Source: Sporolactobacillus shoreicorticis
GTDB taxonomy: Bacteria; Bacillota; Bacilli; Bacillales; Sporolactobacillaceae
Length of the DNA stretch: 64,000 nucleotides
NCBI RefSeq assembly: GCF_024125445.1
Contig: NZ_JAMXWM010000010.1
Span: 1-64,000 of the forward strand
Direction of reading: 5' to 3'
Position numbers and translations under genes: made by a program. The notes beneath the pieces are model-generated. The model saw nothing but the letters and a program-made list of their open reading frames with translations, made no database searches and had not been told where the DNA came from. Positions 26,927 through 36,337 of this stretch are shown one piece after another (position 1 is the stretch's first letter; every line of letters begins with the position of its first letter).

Positions 26927-28297
26927 TTATGCACCTCTTGGTATATCATCATCGCTGTGTTTCCGATCAATGTTGACAAATTTACTGTACTCTTTAACAA
27001 AAGCCAGCTCCACGGTTCCCACCGGTCCGTTACGCTGCTTTGCAATAATAATTTCAATTATATTCTGTTTTTCACTTTCTTTATTGTAATAATCATCGCG
27101 GTAAAGGAACGCGACAACATCGGCATCCTGTTCAATACTCCCGGATTCGCGGATATCACTCATCATCGGCCGTTTATCTTGACGTGCCTCAACACCGCGC
27201 GATAACTGTGACAGTGCAATAACCGGAACATCCAGTTCTCTGGCCATCGCTTTTAGTGTCCGCGAAATTTCGGATACCTCTTGCTGACGATTTTCCTGTC
27301 TTTGCCCGCCGCCGGAACCCATGATCAGCTGTAGGTAATCAATCATCACCATGTCCAAACCTTTTTCCTGCTTCAATCTTCGACATTTGGAACGGATATC
27401 GTTGACGCGGATACCCGGCGAATCGTCAATATAAATGCCTGCACGTGACAGACTGCCCATTGCATAGGTCAGCTTTTGCCAATCCTCATCTTCCAGGCTG
27501 CCCGTTCGCAATTTCTGAGCATTAATATTCCCTTCCGCGCACAACATACGCATCGCCAGTTGTTTTGCTCCCATTTCAAGACTGAAAATCGCGACATTGG
27601 CCTCATTTTTGATTGCGACATTCTGTGCAATATTAAGGGCGAAGGCTGTCTTACCTACAGAAGGACGTGCGGCAACAATAACAAGATCGCTTTTTTGGAA
27701 GCCCGCAGTCATTCGGTCAAGTTCAAGAAAACCGGTCGGCGTACCCGTCACGTCATCCTTGCGTTTTTGCAGCATCTCAATGTTGTCGTAGGTTTCAATC
27801 AGCACATCTTTAATGGATTGAAATTCACCATTTCGCTTTCGCTCAGCTACTTCGAGTATTTTTCGTTCTGCATCATCAAGAATGCCTTCAACACCATCAT
27901 CACGCGTGTAACCATCGGAAACAATTTGTGTTGCTGTTCGTATCAGCCGCCGAAGAGTCGCTTTTTCAGAAACAATTGAGCAGTAATAGTCGATGTTGGC
28001 AGCTGTTGGTGCAGAACCTGCCAGTTCTGCCAGATAAGATACCCCGCCGATCTCCTCAAGCCGTTTAGATGTTTGAAGTGCATTGGTTACCGTGACTACA
28101 TCGACCGGTTCGTTCCGCTCTGAAAGATCCAGCATTACTGAGAAAATAAGCTGGTGGCTTGTCCGGTAAAAGTCATCCGGAACAAGCAGTTCAGAAGCAG
28201 TAATCACCGTTGAAGGTTCAAGAAAAATCGCACCAAGTACCGCTTGCTCCGCTTCCATATTGTGTGGCGGAATCCGGTCGGCAAATAAATCACTCAT
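26927..28297 (-). CDS. dnaC: replicative DNA helicase DnaB-type
   Basis: Hexameric helicase of the chromosomal replisome (DnaC in Bacillus, DnaB in E. coli). N-terminal helical domain (PHNMEAEQAVLGAIF), then RecA-like ATPase with Walker A ARPSVGKTAFALNIA, Walker B MVMIDYLQLI, and the arginine-finger region near RQENRQQEVSEISRTLK. 456 residues; GGAGG precedes the ATG. It lies 62 bases downstream of rplI, the usual rplI-dnaC arrangement. Confidence 0.97.
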   Translation of the reverse strand: MSDLFADRIPPHNMEAEQAVLGAIFLEPSTVITASELLVPDDFYRTSHQLIFSVMLDLSERNEPVDVVTVTNALQTSKRLEEIGGVSYLAELAGSAPTAANIDYYCSIVSEKATLRRLIRTATQIVSDGYTRDDGVEGILDDAERKILEVAERKRNGEFQSIKDVLIETYDNIEMLQKRKDDVTGTPTGFLELDRMTAGFQKSDLVIVAARPSVGKTAFALNIAQNVAIKNEANVAIFSLEMGAKQLAMRMLCAEGNINAQKLRTGSLEDEDWQKLTYAMGSLSRAGIYIDDSPGIRVNDIRSKCRRLKQEKGLDMVMIDYLQLIMGSGGGQRQENRQQEVSEISRTLKAMARELDVPVIALSQLSRGVEARQDKRPMMSDIRESGSIEQDADVVAFLYRDDYYNKESEKQNIIEIIIAKQRNGPVGTVELAFVKEYSKFVNIDRKHSDDDIPRGA

Positions 28298-28359
28298 ATC
28301 GTACCTCCCTCTTTTAAACCGTTAAAATCCGCCGAGGCGCGCCGGGCGGATAGAATGGT

Positions 28360-28803
28360 TCATTCTTCTGTCACATGTATTTTAACCTTTGCTGAAACCT
28401 GTGGATGCAGCTTCAGCGGCACATCTGTATAACCTAAGCTCCGAATCGGTTCTGGTAAATCAATCTTTCGCTTATCAATAGAAATTTTCGCTTTTTTAAG
28501 CGATTGTGCGATTTGTTTGCTGGTAATTGAACCAAACAGTCGACCGCCTTCTCCGGACTTTGCTTTCATTTCAATCGTCATGTTTTCAATCTTTTCTTTC
28601 AGTGCGATCGCTTCACGACGCTCATTTTCCTCAGCTTCTTGACGCCTCTTCTTTTGCGCTTCCAATTGGTTCAAGCTGCCCTTATTTGCTTCTACAGCCA
28701 TTTTCTTTGGAAGCAGATAATTACGCGCATAACCTTCAGATACATCCTTGATTTCCCCTGCTTTTCCTTTCCCCTTTACATCTTTCAGAAAAATAACTTT
28801 CAT
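28360..28803 (-). CDS. rplI: ribosomal protein bL9
   Basis: Large-subunit protein with an N-terminal 23S-binding domain ([20 protein letters not shown], then [13 protein letters not shown]), a long charged connecting helix and a C-terminal domain. 147 residues. Its ATG directly abuts the gdpP stop, with GGAGG inside the gdpP 3' end, so translation is coupled. Complete and unremarkable. Confidence 0.98.
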   Translation of the reverse strand: MKVIFLKDVKGKGKAGEIKDVSEGYARNYLLPKKMAVEANKGSLNQLEAQKKRRQEAEENERREAIALKEKIENMTIEMKAKSGEGGRLFGSITSKQIAQSLKKAKISIDKRKIDLPEPIRSLGYTDVPLKLHPQVSAKVKIHVTEE

Positions 28804-30813
28804 TTAGGAAAGACCTCCTTCAAGATACAGATCAATCACATGTGTGACACGAGCAGTCGCTTCTTCAATTGATGTGTCTGCCATCTGTGTTGCGGCGTTG
28901 TTCAAATGACCGCCTCCACCAATACTCTCCATAATCACCTGAACATTCAAATCACCAAGCGAACGTGCGCTTACACCGATTTGTCCATCCGTTCGTTTGC
29001 CAATGACAAATGACGTACGTATTCCTTCAAGCATCAGCATCGTGTCCGCCGTTTGTGCCAATAGCACCTGATCATAAATCTGTTCATCCTTACCCACAGC
29101 AATCGCAATATTAGCTTTATAAAGCTTCGTCCTGCGAATCAATTCCGCGCGCTGATTGAACTGGTCCAGATCATCACAAAGAAACTTCTGTACTAAGATT
29201 GTGTCCGCACCGTGTGCGCGCAAGTACGAAGCGGCATCGAATGTCCGAAAACCAGTTCGAAGTGTAAAATTTTTCGTATCGACAGCTATACCACCAAGCA
29301 TTGCTGTCGCTTCAATCAGATCCAAAGGACGCTCATTCGGCTGATATTCAAGCAGTTCGGTAACTAGTTCAGACGTTGACGATGCATATGGTTCCATGTA
29401 AACAAGCACTGGATCCCTGATAAATTCCTCGGCCCTGCGGTGATGGTCGATAACCACAATGCGGTGAACACTGGCAAGCAGCGACGCATTTACTACCATG
29501 GATGGACGATGCGTATCGACAATGACCATAAGTGTTCGTTTTGTCACTTGATCGGCTGCCTGTTCGGCACTGATGAAGTTCGACCATAGATTCTTTTGTT
29601 TTTTCAATTCCTCAAGCAGTTTCGAAACACCTGAAACATTATTCGTTTGATCCATAATGATTTTGGCGCTTCGTCCATTGGCATGGGCAATCTTCAAAAT
29701 ACCAATGCACGAACCGATTGAATCCAAATCCGGCGCGCGATGGCCCATAATCATGACTTGATCACTTTCCAGCATAAGTTCAGATAAAGCATGCGAGATC
29801 ACGCGTGCACGTACTCTTGTACGTTTTTCCACCGGATTTGATTTACCACCGTAGAAACGTACATCACCGTCCGGACGTTTAATAACTGCCTGATCACCGC
29901 CGCGCCCCAACCCCAGATCCAGCGCAGACTGGGCATAGCTTCCCAAATCTTCGAGTGATGCCGTGCCTGCTCCGACGCCAATACTCAACGTCAAAGGGAT
30001 ATGGCTGAGCGGAACAGTAATTTCTCGTACCTTATCCAAAATTGAAAAATGCTGTTCCTCTACAGAGTGAAGCAGCCGTTCGTTCATGATCGCGAGAAAT
30101 CGATCGGAATCTGTACGGCGAAGATAGATTCCATGTTCCGATGCCCAGTTCTTAATGATCGTCGTCGTTTCATTATTAATTGTGCTCCGCACCTGATCCT
30201 CAAGACCCTGTGTTACTTCATCATAGTTATCCAGAAAGATTAAAGCGAGCACCGTTTTCTCATTGTAATAGCGCTTCTTAATTTCCAAAGTATCGGTAAT
30301 ATCAGTAAAATAGAGCAGCTTCTCCTGACGCTTTAAACGCACACGGTACTGCCGATCATTCAACGCGATGATCATTGATTCTTTATTATCAGATGCGATC
30401 AATTTGCTTAGCGATTCGGCTATTTCGTTCAGTGACCGGCCAATTGCCGTATTTCCATCCTCTTCAGTAATTTGATTCAAGTATGGGTTGCACCACTGCA
30501 CACGTTCCGATTCGTCATACAATAGAATACCGATCGGCATATGAAGCAAAGCTTCATTACCCACCTTTTTCAATCGATAGGACATACCCGCTGCATACTG
30601 AATCAGTTCCTTATCAAATTGACGCTCATTAATCAGGAACCATAAAACGGACAAGGCAAGAAGCACGAGTCCGGCGACGGCCAGCAGCCAATTTAAAAAA
30701 GCAACGAATACGAGGAACAGAAGAAACAGAAGACCGATTACGATCAGTAAATCGCTGCGCCAACGATGTTTAAATTGGTTTGCCAAGATTTTTCCAGCTC
30801 CTACAGGCCTCAT
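28804..30813 (-). CDS. gdpP: cyclic-di-AMP phosphodiesterase GdpP
   Basis: Membrane enzyme that hydrolyses c-di-AMP to pApA and so sets potassium balance, wall stress and beta-lactam tolerance. Two N-terminal helices (about 22-60), a degenerate PAS domain, a degenerate GGDEF (DSDRFLAIM) and a DHH/DHHA1 catalytic unit with HRAPDLDSIGS, VDTHRP and DHHRR, ending GGGGHLNNAATQ. 669 residues from ATG 30813; a TTG at 30786 behind AGGAG is an alternative start. It is followed without gap by rplI, as in Bacillus yybT-rplI. Confidence 0.96.
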   Translation of the reverse strand: MRPVGAGKILANQFKHRWRSDLLIVIGLLFLLFLVFVAFLNWLLAVAGLVLLALSVLWFLINERQFDKELIQYAAGMSYRLKKVGNEALLHMPIGILLYDESERVQWCNPYLNQITEEDGNTAIGRSLNEIAESLSKLIASDNKESMIIALNDRQYRVRLKRQEKLLYFTDITDTLEIKKRYYNEKTVLALIFLDNYDEVTQGLEDQVRSTINNETTTIIKNWASEHGIYLRRTDSDRFLAIMNERLLHSVEEQHFSILDKVREITVPLSHIPLTLSIGVGAGTASLEDLGSYAQSALDLGLGRGGDQAVIKRPDGDVRFYGGKSNPVEKRTRVRARVISHALSELMLESDQVMIMGHRAPDLDSIGSCIGILKIAHANGRSAKIIMDQTNNVSGVSKLLEELKKQKNLWSNFISAEQAADQVTKRTLMVIVDTHRPSMVVNASLLASVHRIVVIDHHRRAEEFIRDPVLVYMEPYASSTSELVTELLEYQPNERPLDLIEATAMLGGIAVDTKNFTLRTGFRTFDAASYLRAHGADTILVQKFLCDDLDQFNQRAELIRRTKLYKANIAIAVGKDEQIYDQVLLAQTADTMLMLEGIRTSFVIGKRTDGQIGVSARSLGDLNVQVIMESIGGGGHLNNAATQMADTSIEEATARVTHVIDLYLEGGLS

Positions 30814-30903
30814 TTTCCGTACCCATCATGTGAGTAGCCTAGATTCTCAACACGAATGAATCAGCTTTAAAAGACAAGCTTGACCATTTTATTATTGAGA
30901 AAA

Positions 30904-30940
30904 AAGCTGTATCTGTTTGTGATCAACCCATCTACAGCTT
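30904..30940 (-). terminator. terminator overlapping the yybS stop
   Basis: AAGCTGTA / TACAGCTT (30904-30911, 30933-30940) followed by TTTTTTCTC on the minus strand. The yybS stop codon lies inside the stem, so gdpP has its own promoter. Confidence 0.7.
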
Positions 30941-31885
30941 CTCCCCGCCGATTTTCTTCCGAATATTGAAACCCAGATCAATTATACCCAATATACATGC
31001 CAATTGCAGTAACCATGGTCCAAAAATAACCGTCACCAGAGTCACTGTGATCGGAACAACAAGCGGAAATTTCCGTATATATGTGTAATAAAAAATAAGA
31101 CTGAATCCTTGAACAGCAAGCAAAATACGCAGAATAATGTCGACATTAAGTGCGGCTGTATAAATTGGTGTCGCTTGATCCGCGCCGAACCAGACAATAA
31201 ATAGCACAGCTAAGTAGAGCCAGATAATACTTCTCGGCACTTGCCAGTTGCGAAACGGAATCCAGTGCGGCACCTCAACGTTAAGTTTCCGCAAAATCGG
31301 CAAACTGATTAATTCAACAATCAATGCGTAAAAAACGCCTGCAATGATAATAAACACCGGTGTAAGCCGTACAAGCGTACTGCTCAGCATCTTATATTGT
31401 GTCATCAATTCATCTGCACTCAGATTGAAGCTCTTGATCATCGATGGCATTTGCGTTACAGATTGCTGAAATTGATCATTAAGGGCGGATTGCGCTGCTA
31501 ATGCCGGATTAAAGTGAAAGACAAGCACAGATACTGCTAAACAGACAATCAACACGGCAATGTTGGTCAGACTTCCGGCCAAGAGAAGTGCGAAGGTTGA
31601 TTTTTTCAAGTAAATCATATAACCGACTACACCCCCAAGTAACATAAAAAAAAGCGGGAGTAACAAATAAAACGAATGATTTAAAATAACCAGAAACAAA
31701 AGTCCGAGCCCAAAAACACTCAAAGTAAGTTTCCAGCCGTCCTTAGCAGCTAAAAACATAAGCGGTAACGGAATAAGCCAGATGGTCAGCAACGACACAT
31801 AAGGCAAGAAAAAGGTTAAAACAATTAACAAATATAATGAAATCGTTGCAAGCGCTCCGCGATACAGAGCGTTTCGATCACTCAT
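30932..31885 (-). CDS. yybS: YybS-like polytopic membrane protein (DUF2232)
   Basis: A 317-residue protein with about eight membrane helices, including LLIVLTFFLPYVSLLTIWLI near the start and a longer loop around residues 125-160 (QSALNDQFQQSVTQMPSMIK). This is the YybS/DUF2232 family; it may be an ECF-type substrate component, but the substrate is unknown. Position immediately upstream of gdpP-rplI-dnaC is conserved in Bacillales. AGAGGTG precedes the ATG. It diverges from the CDF exporter gene across a 478-base gap. Confidence 0.88.
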   Translation of the reverse strand: MSDRNALYRGALATISLYLLIVLTFFLPYVSLLTIWLIPLPLMFLAAKDGWKLTLSVFGLGLLFLVILNHSFYLLLPLFFMLLGGVVGYMIYLKKSTFALLLAGSLTNIAVLIVCLAVSVLVFHFNPALAAQSALNDQFQQSVTQMPSMIKSFNLSADELMTQYKMLSSTLVRLTPVFIIIAGVFYALIVELISLPILRKLNVEVPHWIPFRNWQVPRSIIWLYLAVLFIVWFGADQATPIYTAALNVDIILRILLAVQGFSLIFYYTYIRKFPLVVPITVTLVTVIFGPWLLQLACILGIIDLGFNIRKKIGGEKL

Positions 31886-32007
31886 AGTGACACCTCTCAG
31901 CTTGGGCTGTACAGAATTATCCTAACCTGTATTACAATTATGATGAATCATTTACTTAAAGATTAAGCGGATGTTTTTTCGACTCATTGAAAGTACTTTA
32001 ACTCTTC

Positions 32008-32021
32008 CGCCTAATTAGGCG
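32008..32021. promoter_or_regulatory. perfect 14-bp palindrome between yybS and CDF gene
   Basis: CGCCTAATTAGGCG is a perfect palindrome about 120 bases before yybS and 100 bases before the predicted CDF promoter. The half-site GCCT resembles metal-responsive repressor sites (MntR/DtxR type), but the spacing differs from the known consensus. Confidence 0.35.
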
Positions 32022-32112
32022 TTTACCCGCCCTTTTCACCAGCAAAACTTGGCAACACCATAAGTTTTATTATAATACAAAAGCACTTTTTAATGAAAGA
32101 GCGATCTTCTTC

Positions 32113-32140
32113 TTGCAATTTACTTAGAACCTTATATAAT
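32113..32140 (+). promoter_or_regulatory. promoter of CDF exporter gene
   Basis: TTGCAA (32113-32118) and a consensus TATAAT (32135-32140) spaced by 16 bases. Transcription would start near 32147 and give a leader of about 215 bases. Confidence 0.65.
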
Positions 32141-32147
32141 TGAAAGT

Positions 32148-32363
32148 ATTAACTTAAAATCAAAAAGAAAGCGTTTTATTTTAAAGGCTTAAAGTCACTT
32201 TCCTTGTTACTGCCAGTGACTCATTTTATCAACGAGAGTTGGTGCCCTCCATGAATACATTAACAGTGAACATAGATTCTTTTAAAAAGGCGGTCCGCTT
32301 GCGGATTGCCTTTTCTGTTTCCCGACTTGCCTTGAGCAAACAATTTAAGGAGTGTGAATCATT
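32148..32363 (+). promoter_or_regulatory. structured leader with attenuator-like terminator
   Basis: The leader holds a hairpin (AGTCACT / AGTGACT, 32193-32199 and 32215-32221) and then a strong terminator-like stem of 13 pairs at 32286-32315 (loop CTTG), followed by a partly U-rich stretch. It ends about 48 bases before the CDF start codon. It does not match the yybP-ykoY, M-box, NiCo, fluoride or SAM patterns I know. It could be a metal-responsive leader or simply the end of an upstream transcript. Confidence 0.45.
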
Positions 32364-33299
32364 ATGACCTATGAAGGACCTAAAGCCCTGCTAACTGCAT
32401 GGGTCAGTCTCGTAAGCAACCTGCTTCTAACGCTAATAAAAATCATCTTCGGATTGATTTTCCATAGTACGGCTCTTGTTGCTGACGGCGTGCACAATGG
32501 AGGCGACGTTATTGCATCCATTGCCACCATCGGTTCTATGAAGCTGTCTAATCACCCGGCCGACCGAGAGCATCCTTACGGACACGGAAAAGCAGAAGAC
32601 ATCTCAACCGCATTCATTTCTATTGTCCTGATCGTTGCCGCATTATTTTTAACGTATGAAGCCGTCAAAGCGTTGTTCGGACCGATATCATCCGTAAGTA
32701 TCTGGGCTTTCGCCGCCGCCCTTTTTTCTGCTTTGGCAAAGTGGCTGCTCTATATCTACACGAAAAAGGGGGCGGATCGTTATCACAGCAAAAGTCTGTA
32801 TGCGACTGCTGCCGATCACTTGGCAGACATCTATGCATCAATTGCCGCCGCCCTTGGACTTGGTATCGGCTGGATCGGAACTATTTTCCATCTTCCCTAC
32901 ACACACTATGGCGATCCGGTAGCAGGTATTGTTGTCTCTATTTTAATTTTAAGAATTGCCATTGTGATGATTATCAAAGCGATCAATGTGCTTATGGAAA
33001 GCAGTGTTGATGAAAGTGTTCAAGAAAAATACCGCCAAGTTTTCCTTTCATTTCCTGAGGTAAAAGTCATTGATATCTTACGTGCACGCGAACATGGGAA
33101 TGTGGTACTTATCGATGCCCAAATTCGGATTCCGGCTTCTTATACCATTCAAGAAGGCGACGATCTTACCGAAGCGATCCGTTCAAAAATGATTCACACG
33201 TATCCCAATGTAGACGAAGTACTGATTCATATTAATCCATGGTACAAGGATCAAGTATTAGTCGAACCGGATTCTGTACCTCATTTGGAAAAAAAATGA
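32364..33299 (+). CDS. cation diffusion facilitator metal exporter
   Basis: Proton-coupled divalent metal efflux pump of the CDF family, a homodimer with six helices and a cytoplasmic C-terminal domain (from about 215). The metal site in helix 2 is His44-x3-Asp48 (DGVHNGGDV) and in helix 5 Asp151-x3-Asp155 (AADHLADI). An aspartate pair in helix 5 rather than His/Asp leans toward manganese, as for Bacillus MneP/MneS, but zinc or iron cannot be excluded. AAGGAG precedes the ATG. A terminator-containing leader upstream suggests metal-dependent expression. Confidence 0.88.
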   Translation: MTYEGPKALLTAWVSLVSNLLLTLIKIIFGLIFHSTALVADGVHNGGDVIASIATIGSMKLSNHPADREHPYGHGKAEDISTAFISIVLIVAALFLTYEAVKALFGPISSVSIWAFAAALFSALAKWLLYIYTKKGADRYHSKSLYATAADHLADIYASIAAALGLGIGWIGTIFHLPYTHYGDPVAGIVVSILILRIAIVMIIKAINVLMESSVDESVQEKYRQVFLSFPEVKVIDILRAREHGNVVLIDAQIRIPASYTIQEGDDLTEAIRSKMIHTYPNVDEVLIHINPWYKDQVLVEPDSVPHLEKK

Positions 33300-33418
33300 C
33301 GAGCATGAACTTTTCGTTTATAGTGTTAAGTAAACTGTGTTTTCGTTCGAAATAAATACTAGGCGGTTGTAAGTAAATTAATAACTTAGCGCAGAAAATT
33401 TTATGGGGTGATTGAAAA

Positions 33419-33907
33419 ATGGCGATGAGCTCAGAAGAGTACACAGGTATATCATTATTTGTTGGTTCTCAAGAAATTGGTGTATTGATTAAAGATATTA
33501 AGGAAATTCTTGAGCCGGTCCCGATCCTTCCTGTCCCAGTTACTCATCCTTTATTCGCCGGATTGATTTCCGTACGCGGGTCGATTATTCCTGTTCTTTT
33601 ATTAAATCTGGTTTTCCATGCATCAGAGAACCCGTTTTCGAATAAGGATAAAAAATACGTTGTCTGCGTTGCAGGATCGGAGACCGCAGCGCTGGACATC
33701 GACGCAGTCGGCGATACGTTTTCTTTTGGACCCGGACAACTGACCGATGCAAAAGAAGATGCGACAAATCCCGATGGGCTGATCACAAAGACCGTTGCTT
33801 TTCAAGATAAAGAAATACCGCTGCTCAGCATCGAAAAATTGATACAGTTTACCACCGTTTTGAATGCAAAAGAGCGAGAAGCTGTCGGATACTCGGCGAT
33901 TAACTGA
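33419..33907 (+). CDS. CheW-like chemotaxis coupling protein
   Basis: A 162-residue single CheW domain: FVGSQEIGVLIKDIKEIL, then the conserved FAGLISVRGSIIPVL and late strands. CheW couples chemoreceptors to the CheA kinase. GGGGTGA precedes the ATG. The C-terminal half is more divergent than usual. No other chemotaxis gene is nearby, so it may serve a receptor encoded elsewhere; together with the FlgE-like gene it suggests a motile cell. Confidence 0.85.
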   Translation: MAMSSEEYTGISLFVGSQEIGVLIKDIKEILEPVPILPVPVTHPLFAGLISVRGSIIPVLLLNLVFHASENPFSNKDKKYVVCVAGSETAALDIDAVGDTFSFGPGQLTDAKEDATNPDGLITKTVAFQDKEIPLLSIEKLIQFTTVLNAKEREAVGYSAIN

Positions 33908-33954
33908 ATCATAGTTTACAAATCAAATAACTATTTAAGCGGGAGGAGACATTT

Positions 33955-34599
33955 ATGGGTATTCATAAATACTTTCAAAGCTTATCTGACCTGGAAGGCA
34001 TCTATCGCTGTCCAGGTGTTTTTAAATATCAAGAACACTCTGTTGCCAGTCATTCATTTAAAGTAGCTACCATTGTGCAATTCTTAGCGACTGTTGAAGC
34101 CGAGAACGGACAAGATGTGGATTGGAAAACCGTCTATGAAAAAGCGATTAACCATGATTACTCTGAATTGTTTACCGGCGATATTAAAACACCGGTGAAG
34201 TATGCCCTTCCAAAGCTCCGCGAACTCTTTTCTCAAGTTGAAGGATCCATGACACAGGAATACTTGGATAAAGAATTTCCCAAACGGTTCCGTCAGGTTT
34301 ATGAAGCTCGATTTAAGGAGGGTAAAGACCAGTCGCTGGAAGGACGAATCCTTGCAGTAGCAGATAAAATTGATTTGCTCTATGAAGCTTATGGCGAGAT
34401 ACAGAAGGGAAATCCCGAACCGCTTTTTTTTCAAATTTACAAAGAGGCACTCACCTCAATCATTCAATTCAGTGGTATGGCATCGGTTCGTTATTTTATC
34501 GATGTCATTCTTAAAGAAATGATTGAAGAAGAAGTTATCTCGCATACACGAATTAAATCAATTACGGAACACTTGCTGCTCGCTGATAAAAACATATGA
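33955..34599 (+). CDS. HD-domain nucleotidase, YfbR-like
   Basis: HD-superfamily phosphohydrolase of the YfbR/YhbR type, which removes phosphate from deoxynucleoside 5'-monophosphates. Metal ligands: His33 in HSVASHSF, His67-Asp68 in NHDYSELFTGDI, and Asp in AVADKIDLL near residue 136. The family feature ELFTGDIKTPVKY is intact. 214 residues, with GGGAGG before the ATG. It follows the CheW gene by 47 bases; the functional link is unclear. Confidence 0.85.
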   Translation: MGIHKYFQSLSDLEGIYRCPGVFKYQEHSVASHSFKVATIVQFLATVEAENGQDVDWKTVYEKAINHDYSELFTGDIKTPVKYALPKLRELFSQVEGSMTQEYLDKEFPKRFRQVYEARFKEGKDQSLEGRILAVADKIDLLYEAYGEIQKGNPEPLFFQIYKEALTSIIQFSGMASVRYFIDVILKEMIEEEVISHTRIKSITEHLLLADKNI

Positions 34600-34712
34600 T
34601 TATTGAAAAATTAAAGCTCTGCCCTGTCTAAACTTTTTTCTTGATTCCTCTTCGCTTCTCCCCTATGATTAAGTAAATGTGTCTGTTTTATGACAAAAGG
34701 AGTTGCCTAGCT

Positions 34713-35279
34713 ATGCAGAAATCAGCGGAATTGCAAAATAGTAAAGACCAGGCGAAAAACAACAGACGCTATATCGTATCAATTCTTGCTTTTTCCGTGA
34801 TCGCTGACGTTTTTATCTTGCTGCTTTTCTTTGCACCGTTTATCGGGTACAGGGGACACATCGGATTTGATGTCTACCTGCTTCCACGATTTAATGCGAT
34901 TTTTAACAGTTTTACCTTTATTTTTCTCATTTCCGCACTCGTAGCCATTAAGAATAAGAAGATCAACGTTCACCGCGGATTTATTCTTGCAGCATTTACA
35001 TCCACATTGCTGTTCTTAGTATCCTATTTATCGTTCCATTATCTTGCGCCGCCTCACTATGGGGGTGCAGGTCTCATGCGGCCAATTTATTTTTTCATAC
35101 TAATCACGCATAGCGCGCTGGCTGCATTTGTTGTTCCGCTTGCTCTGCTCTCACTCGTATGGGGCTGGACCATGCAGATCGAAAAGCACAAGCGAATTGT
35201 CCGTTGGACGATGCCGATCTGGCTTTATGTAAGTCTAACCGGAGTCATTGTCTACGTGATGATGGCACCCTATTATTGA
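34713..35279 (+). CDS. DUF420 membrane protein (YozB/CtaM-like)
   Basis: A 188-residue protein with five or so membrane helices. The DUF420 pattern includes PRFNAIFNS, INVHRGFILAAF, THSALAAFVVPLAL and KHKRIVRWTMPIWLYVSLTG, with conserved histidines. Its relative CtaM in Staphylococcus is needed to assemble haem-copper quinol oxidase, and YozB is the Bacillus member. AAGGAG lies 10 bases before the ATG at 34713. It stands alone and is closed by a terminator. Confidence 0.88.
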   Translation: MQKSAELQNSKDQAKNNRRYIVSILAFSVIADVFILLLFFAPFIGYRGHIGFDVYLLPRFNAIFNSFTFIFLISALVAIKNKKINVHRGFILAAFTSTLLFLVSYLSFHYLAPPHYGGAGLMRPIYFFILITHSALAAFVVPLALLSLVWGWTMQIEKHKRIVRWTMPIWLYVSLTGVIVYVMMAPYY

Positions 35280-35284
35280 TTAAC

Positions 35285-35313
35285 AAAAGGCTCCGATCTA
35301 ACTCGGAGCTTTT
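35285..35313. terminator. bidirectional terminator after DUF420 gene
   Basis: GCTCCGA / TCGGAGC stem flanked by AAAA and TTTT (35285-35313), directly after the stop of the DUF420 gene. Confidence 0.85.
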
Positions 35314-35467
35314 GAACTTCTCAAAAAAATGAATTCGTTATTTCGGGGATTGATGGAGATGGAGAGACACGAGCGCTTGAAGCTAATTGTGATTCCAATT
35401 AAAAATTCAATAAACAGCTATGCATGTAAGGTGCATCAACTATTCACCTGCATTTTCAAATACAAAT

Positions 35468-35516
35468 AAGAGACTACCCGGAACTTAATCAAGTTCTGAG
35501 ACAGCCTCTTTATTTT
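35468..35516 (-). terminator. terminator of rpsF-ssb-rpsR operon
   Basis: GAGACTACC...GGAACTT AATC AAGTTC...CAGCCTC forms a long imperfect stem downstream of rpsR on the minus strand. The bases 35314-35467 between the two terminators hold no gene. Confidence 0.7.
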
Positions 35517-35526
35517 AATATCATCA

Positions 35527-35757
35527 TTATTCCGTAGTGTACGGAAGCAAAGCCATTTGACGCGCACGTTTAATCGCTCTTGTCAATTGGCGTTGGTACT
35601 TCGCACTGGTTCCTGTTACACGACGAGGCAAAATCTTTCCTCGTTCAGAAATAAATCGTCTGAGCAAATCAACATCTTTATAATCGATATAAGTAATGTG
35701 ATTAACGGTAAAGAAACATACCTTACGGCGCTTACCACGTGAGCGGCGTACTGCCAT
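35527..35757 (-). CDS. rpsR: ribosomal protein bS18
   Basis: Small-subunit protein that binds 16S rRNA with bS6. 76 residues starting [16 protein letters not shown], with the conserved [20 protein letters not shown] and [24 protein letters not shown] lies 8 bases before the ATG at 35757. Third gene of rpsF-ssb-rpsR. It retains one cysteine in VCFF but no zinc-binding set. Confidence 0.98.
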   Translation of the reverse strand: MAVRRSRGKRRKVCFFTVNHITYIDYKDVDLLRRFISERGKILPRRVTGTSAKYQRQLTRAIKRARQMALLPYTTE

Positions 35758-35794
35758 ATCCGGCACCTCCTTAGTTTTCAATTGAATTCAACAA

Positions 35795-36307
35795 TTAGAA
35801 CGGCAGATCATCATCCGATATATCAATCGGCTTCCCGTCGCCTGCGAATGGATCTTCAAAAGAAGGAGCGCCCTGATTCTGACCTAAATTGTTCGTTTGG
35901 TTATTGGACGGTGCATAGCTGCTGCGTTGCTGTTCTGAGGATGCGCCGCTGCTTGGCGCATAACTGCCCCCATCTGCATGTCTTGCGCCTTTCGGTTCAA
36001 GGAACTGCACACTGTCGGCAACCACTTCCGTTATATAAACCCGTCGACCTTCGTTATTCTCATAATTTCGGGTCTGAATACGGCCGTCAACGCCGGCTAA
36101 GCTTCCCTTCTGCAGAAAGTTAGCTGCATTCTCAGCTTGTCTTCTCCAGACAACGACCGGTATAAAATCAGCCTCCCGCTCTCCTTGCTGGTTTGAGAAC
36201 GGGCGATTCACAGCGATCGTGAAACTCGTTACTGCAACACCGTTCGGCGTGTACCGTAATTCCGGATTTTTCGTCAGTCGTCCAACCAAAACAACGCGAT
36301 TGATCAT
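35795..36307 (-). CDS. ssb: single-stranded DNA-binding protein
   Basis: OB-fold tetramer that coats single-stranded DNA at forks. N-terminal domain [20 protein letters not shown] with [17 protein letters not shown], a Gln/Ser/Asn-rich linker (about 108-155) and the acidic tip DISDDDLPF that recruits partner proteins. AAGGAG lies 10 bases before the ATG at 36307, giving 170 residues; an upstream TTG is too close to the ribosome site. Middle gene of rpsF-ssb-rpsR. Confidence 0.98.
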   Translation of the reverse strand: MINRVVLVGRLTKNPELRYTPNGVAVTSFTIAVNRPFSNQQGEREADFIPVVVWRRQAENAANFLQKGSLAGVDGRIQTRNYENNEGRRVYITEVVADSVQFLEPKGARHADGGSYAPSSGASSEQQRSSYAPSNNQTNNLGQNQGAPSFEDPFAGDGKPIDISDDDLPF

Positions 36308-36337
36308 CAGGATCAAACTCCTTTCTTTTTAATTCAA

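Noticed and set aside
32148-32363. SAM-I or yybP-ykoY riboswitch before the CDF gene
   Set aside because: A short TATCAACGAGAG stretch looks like SAM-I, but the conserved GAGGGA and CCGGCAACC blocks are missing; yybP-ykoY GGGGAGUA is also missing.
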